Assembly (NCBI GenBank): GCA_030710605.1 | Contig: CP092873.1 | Span: forward strand, 1,191,900 to 1,255,899 | Direction: 5' to 3' | DNA length: 64,000 nucleotides | DNA from: Cordylochernes scorpioides | Taxonomy: Eukaryota > Arthropoda > Arachnida > Pseudoscorpiones > Chernetidae | Shown: positions 61,648 through 64,000 of the stretch, one piece after another | Layout of the letters: each line of letters begins with the position of its first letter | Numbering within the stretch: position 1 is the stretch's first letter | Program-made: the position numbers and the translations under genes | Notes under the pieces: model-generated | Database searches by the model: none | Told to the model about the DNA's origin: nothing | The model's input: only the letters and a program-made list of their open reading frames with translations

Positions 61648-62028
61648 ATTGCGATTTCACCGCCACTCTGTGTTGTGACGACGATCTAAGTTCTATAGAG
61701 GTAGTCACTCACCTCTATTCTTGGTCGGCGGGGTTGAAGGTTCAAAATTTAGGTGTCGCTGCTTATAGCACTATTAAAATATTATACGAAAACAGGAGGG
61801 AAAATCATATTTATTATAAATTAAGAAAATAAGTAAAATAGTTTTTTTATTAATTATATATTTAAATATTTACGCTAAAAGAATCGGAGATCAGGGCAAA
61901 TTCTCGTGTTCGAAAGTTGTTTACAGGTTTTTCTGTTATTGTTTTCTCATTTTAGCCGTTGCATCCCGTAGCCGTAGCCGCTTCCGTCGGCCTCCCATTG
62001 GCTGCTTCGGACTCCTTCTTTTCCAACA
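61648..62028 (-). repeat. 5' LTR of the BEL element
   Basis: TGTTGGAAAAGAAGG to GAAATCGCAAT on the minus strand, with a CCGTAG duplication near 61970 not seen in the 3' copy. Confidence 0.85.
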
Positions 62029-62362
62029 AATGTGCTTCTGTTAGAATTTTGTTCCTGCGTACAAAATAATGAACTGGTTTCACCCATGGTCTCTGCTTTT
62101 TGGAATTCCCCCCCCCCATATAATTTTGTAGCTGATAATCAAACATGATACAGCAATATCATCATTTTCTGAATAAAAATATATAGTTTTATTAATTGAT
62201 TTATATATTTTTTAAAATAGCCTATCGTCTTCCCTATTTTTTTACCTATGTATGGAAATTTTGGTTTGAATTAGTGAACTACTGCGAATTTGTATACCAG
62301 ACATACAAGCCAACAAACAGACAAACATACAAACATTCATTTTTATATATATAGAGAAGAGA

Positions 62363-63540
62363 TATCACACAATTTTCTTATATTCAATTAGATGTGTAAG
62401 AAAAAGTGAAATATCAACAGTGAATACTTTTCAACAACACCAAAAGTCGTCCTCATTATTGCACAAGGCAGTTGAATTTGGAAGCATATCGTTTATGTCA
62501 ACTAGATCTCCAAAGATTTGTAAGAATGAATATAATTTAAATATTTTCCATACACAAATTCGCAAAAAAAAATGGATGATGATAAATAGTAGTTTCCTAC
62601 TGTAGGGAATTGCAAAAATTAATTAAAATATTGAATCACGTTCTACGAAAAAAGTTTCTTTTATTTTTCTTCAATAAAATTTAGTTTTAAGAACGTGATT
62701 GATTATTTTGATATGAAAAATATTTTAAAGTTTTTTCTTATGATGATTTTTTTTATAATATATTTTATGAAAAATATATTTCTGTAAAACAATTCTATCA
62801 GGTAACCAAATTTATTACCTTTTTTTGTGTTCACATTTTAAATTTCAACAATGTAGAGTACAAAATATTTTGGCACTCTAGACGATTTGCGAGCTTATAT
62901 ACTAGATCGAGTGTTGAGAAATATAAATAGAAAACGCAGACTCTGGATCACCTGGCAGAATGGAAACCAAGGAGTCAGCTGGAAATGGGCCACACTACTT
63001 GCTCAGCCAGAGAGGTTGCAAGTTGGATCCATGAAGATGAAACAAGGGTTGAAGACTTCAAGGGCCTCTCTGTGTAAACCTCCCATTTATCTCCCTATAT
63101 ATTTTAAATGGAGCATTATACATGTGTTGGGGTACGTTTAGTAATCATACCCCAACAGAAGATGTATGGTCAACATCAACTGGATACATGGCTTCCCCCC
63201 CATATAGACTTATAGACTGCCTTTTGCCCAGAAACCTAGACACTTGATGACACCAGACTTCCATGCCGAAAGCTGATGCCTGGTGGAGAAGAAGACACCA
63301 GTGACATCTGTGCTGGAAGCTGTTGTGCCATATGTACATATATGCCCCTCATTTAATATTTAGATAGAGGTGACCAAAAGAAAATAATTTATCATATAAA
63401 CATTTAAATCAATATATTTTTTTAATACTCGGAATATATATTATTTAATTTCCTAAAGGAATTAATTTGTTTTTCAATCTACAATGTTTCTTTTTTTTTC
63501 TCTCTCTCGCGGCAACACGGTAAATTGGAGGCGTGGTCAT
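62363..63540. other. Intergenic stretch, no gene recognised
   Basis: AT-rich, then more mixed from 62880. The 84-codon frame at 62887-63141 shows no domain and no splice signals I could support. Confidence 0.45.
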
Positions 63541-63768
63541 GATCACGTGCGTGTTTTCTTTTGACGAATGAAAATGCCAACCAATAGAAACTTTGGCGCG
63601 AGCAGCGAATCATAATGGAGAGAGGCAAGGATAAAAGGGGGTTTTCTTTGCTAAAAAAAAAAGATCAGATTCATCAGTCAGAGACGATCAATCAGAAGGA
63701 TAGCCGGGAGTCAGGCTCGAGACGTTGACGGGAGGAGACCAGACTTTCTCCGGCGCTTTCGGAAAAAG
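63541..63768 (+). promoter_or_regulatory. Promoter-like region and first non-coding exon with donor site
   Basis: In order: GATCACGTGCG (E-box), AACCAATAG (CCAAT), GGATAAAAGGGG (TATA-like, about 63629), about 90 bases of mixed sequence, a GC-rich stretch, and AAAAAGGTAAGCC, a strong 5' splice site at about 63766-63770. This could be the start of a host gene running off the window or part of an LTR. There is no second copy in view to decide. Confidence 0.3.
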
Positions 63769-64000
63769 GTAAGCCTCTTTGCCATTATGGCTCAGTGCCC
63801 CCTTTTTAGCAGAAACTAACTTAGATTTCGCACGGGCCCTAAAGGGCTTTATGTAACTTAAATATGATAGGGTTCTTATATTTTGTCTCACCAGAATAGA
63901 TGGAGATCTAGGCTTTCCCCTTTATAAAGGCAAATTTGTAACTTCATGTCACCTCTATCTAGGTCACTATATAAATAGCACATCCCGCCAGTATAGAAAT
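63769..64000. other. Window edge, possible intron
   Basis: If the donor at 63768 is real this is the start of an intron. No coding frame is visible. Confidence 0.25.

Larger units (their letters stand above)
57612..62028 (-). mobile_element. BEL/Pao LTR retrotransposon with internal RT deletion
   Basis: A minus-strand element with LTRs at 62028-61648 (5') and 57986-57612 (3'), and target duplication AATGT (57607-57611 and 62029-62033). The LTR pair differs by about eight substitutions and one 6-bp length change. TTTTTGGCATCCCAGCCGGG follows the 5' LTR, the region of the primer binding site in BEL elements. It has a gag-pol polyprotein. At 4.4 kb it is shorter than the usual 6-7 kb because the RT/RNase H segment is missing. 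Confidence 0.9.
57422..62362 (-). mobile_element. Non-autonomous Helitron, host of the BEL insertion
   Basis: On the minus strand the element starts TCTCTTCTCTATATATATAA (from 62362) and ends with a GC-rich hairpin (57450-57433, ACCCGGGCGTTGCCCGGT), a short spacer and CTAG (57425-57422). It lies between A (62363) and T (57421), the AT target typical of Helitrons, with no target duplication. Without the BEL element only about 520 bp remain, with no Rep/helicase, so it is non-autonomous. The TATATATAAAAATGAATGTTTGT start resembles many arthropod Helitrons. Confidence 0.8.

Overview
The window is eukaryotic, from a metazoan genome and most likely an arthropod. It has a spliced ribosomal-protein gene, a C2H2 zinc-finger array, tRNA-derived SINEs, Penelope-like elements, Ty1/copia, Ty3/gypsy and BEL retrotransposons, non-LTR elements, and Helitron, piggyBac and Tigger-like DNA transposons, all in AT-rich DNA with long introns. 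A ribosomal protein S27a whose fused ubiquitin domain is strongly diverged fits what I recall of some malacostracan crustaceans. That placement is tentative. I see no rRNA gene, no functional tRNA gene, no CRISPR array and no prokaryotic operon.

Host genes: (1) RPS27A on the minus strand, two coding exons at 6819-6496 and 4848-4693. Its intron holds an 85-bp minisatellite that copies the authentic 5' splice site over and over, plus a SINE. (2) A C2H2 array of 16 fingers on the minus strand (38683-37265), followed by a stop codon and a 17th finger. A 20-bp minisatellite lies just beyond its likely poly(A) signal.

Mobile DNA by region: 1-4.4 kb holds a miniature inverted Penelope-like element and a larger inverted Penelope-like dimer (1674-4366, 16-bp target duplication). 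9.9-26.4 kb is one nest: a minus-strand LINE (18-bp TSD) split by a copia element (TSD ATTCT), itself split by gypsy A (TSD ATAT) and gypsy B (TSD TTGAC). 30.6-35.0 kb is a second copia element (TSD GAGAC). 39.5-41.6 kb is a truncated gypsy fragment. 43.9-46.6 kb is a second, unrelated Penelope-like inverted dimer. 48.2-50.6 kb is a Tigger-like element with a decayed piggyBac element inside. 51.1-57.1 kb is a full-length LINE of the R1/LOA/I type with endonuclease, RT and RNase H. 57.4-62.4 kb is a non-autonomous Helitron carrying a BEL element.

Three themes deserve attention. First, two unrelated LTR retrotransposons (gypsy B and the BEL element) each carry a long continuous polyprotein frame from which the reverse transcriptase/RNase H region has been removed in frame, while integrase is kept and the LTR pairs are about 98-99% identical. 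Second, both Penelope-like families sit as inverted dimers between single target duplications, with minimal hammerhead-ribozyme-like motifs at both outer ends. Miniature and collapsed derivatives of one family are scattered through the window. Third, the RPS27A intron is an array of decoy 5' splice sites grown from the real exon-intron junction. Coordinates of TSDs and LTRs were read by eye, so an error of a base or two is possible.
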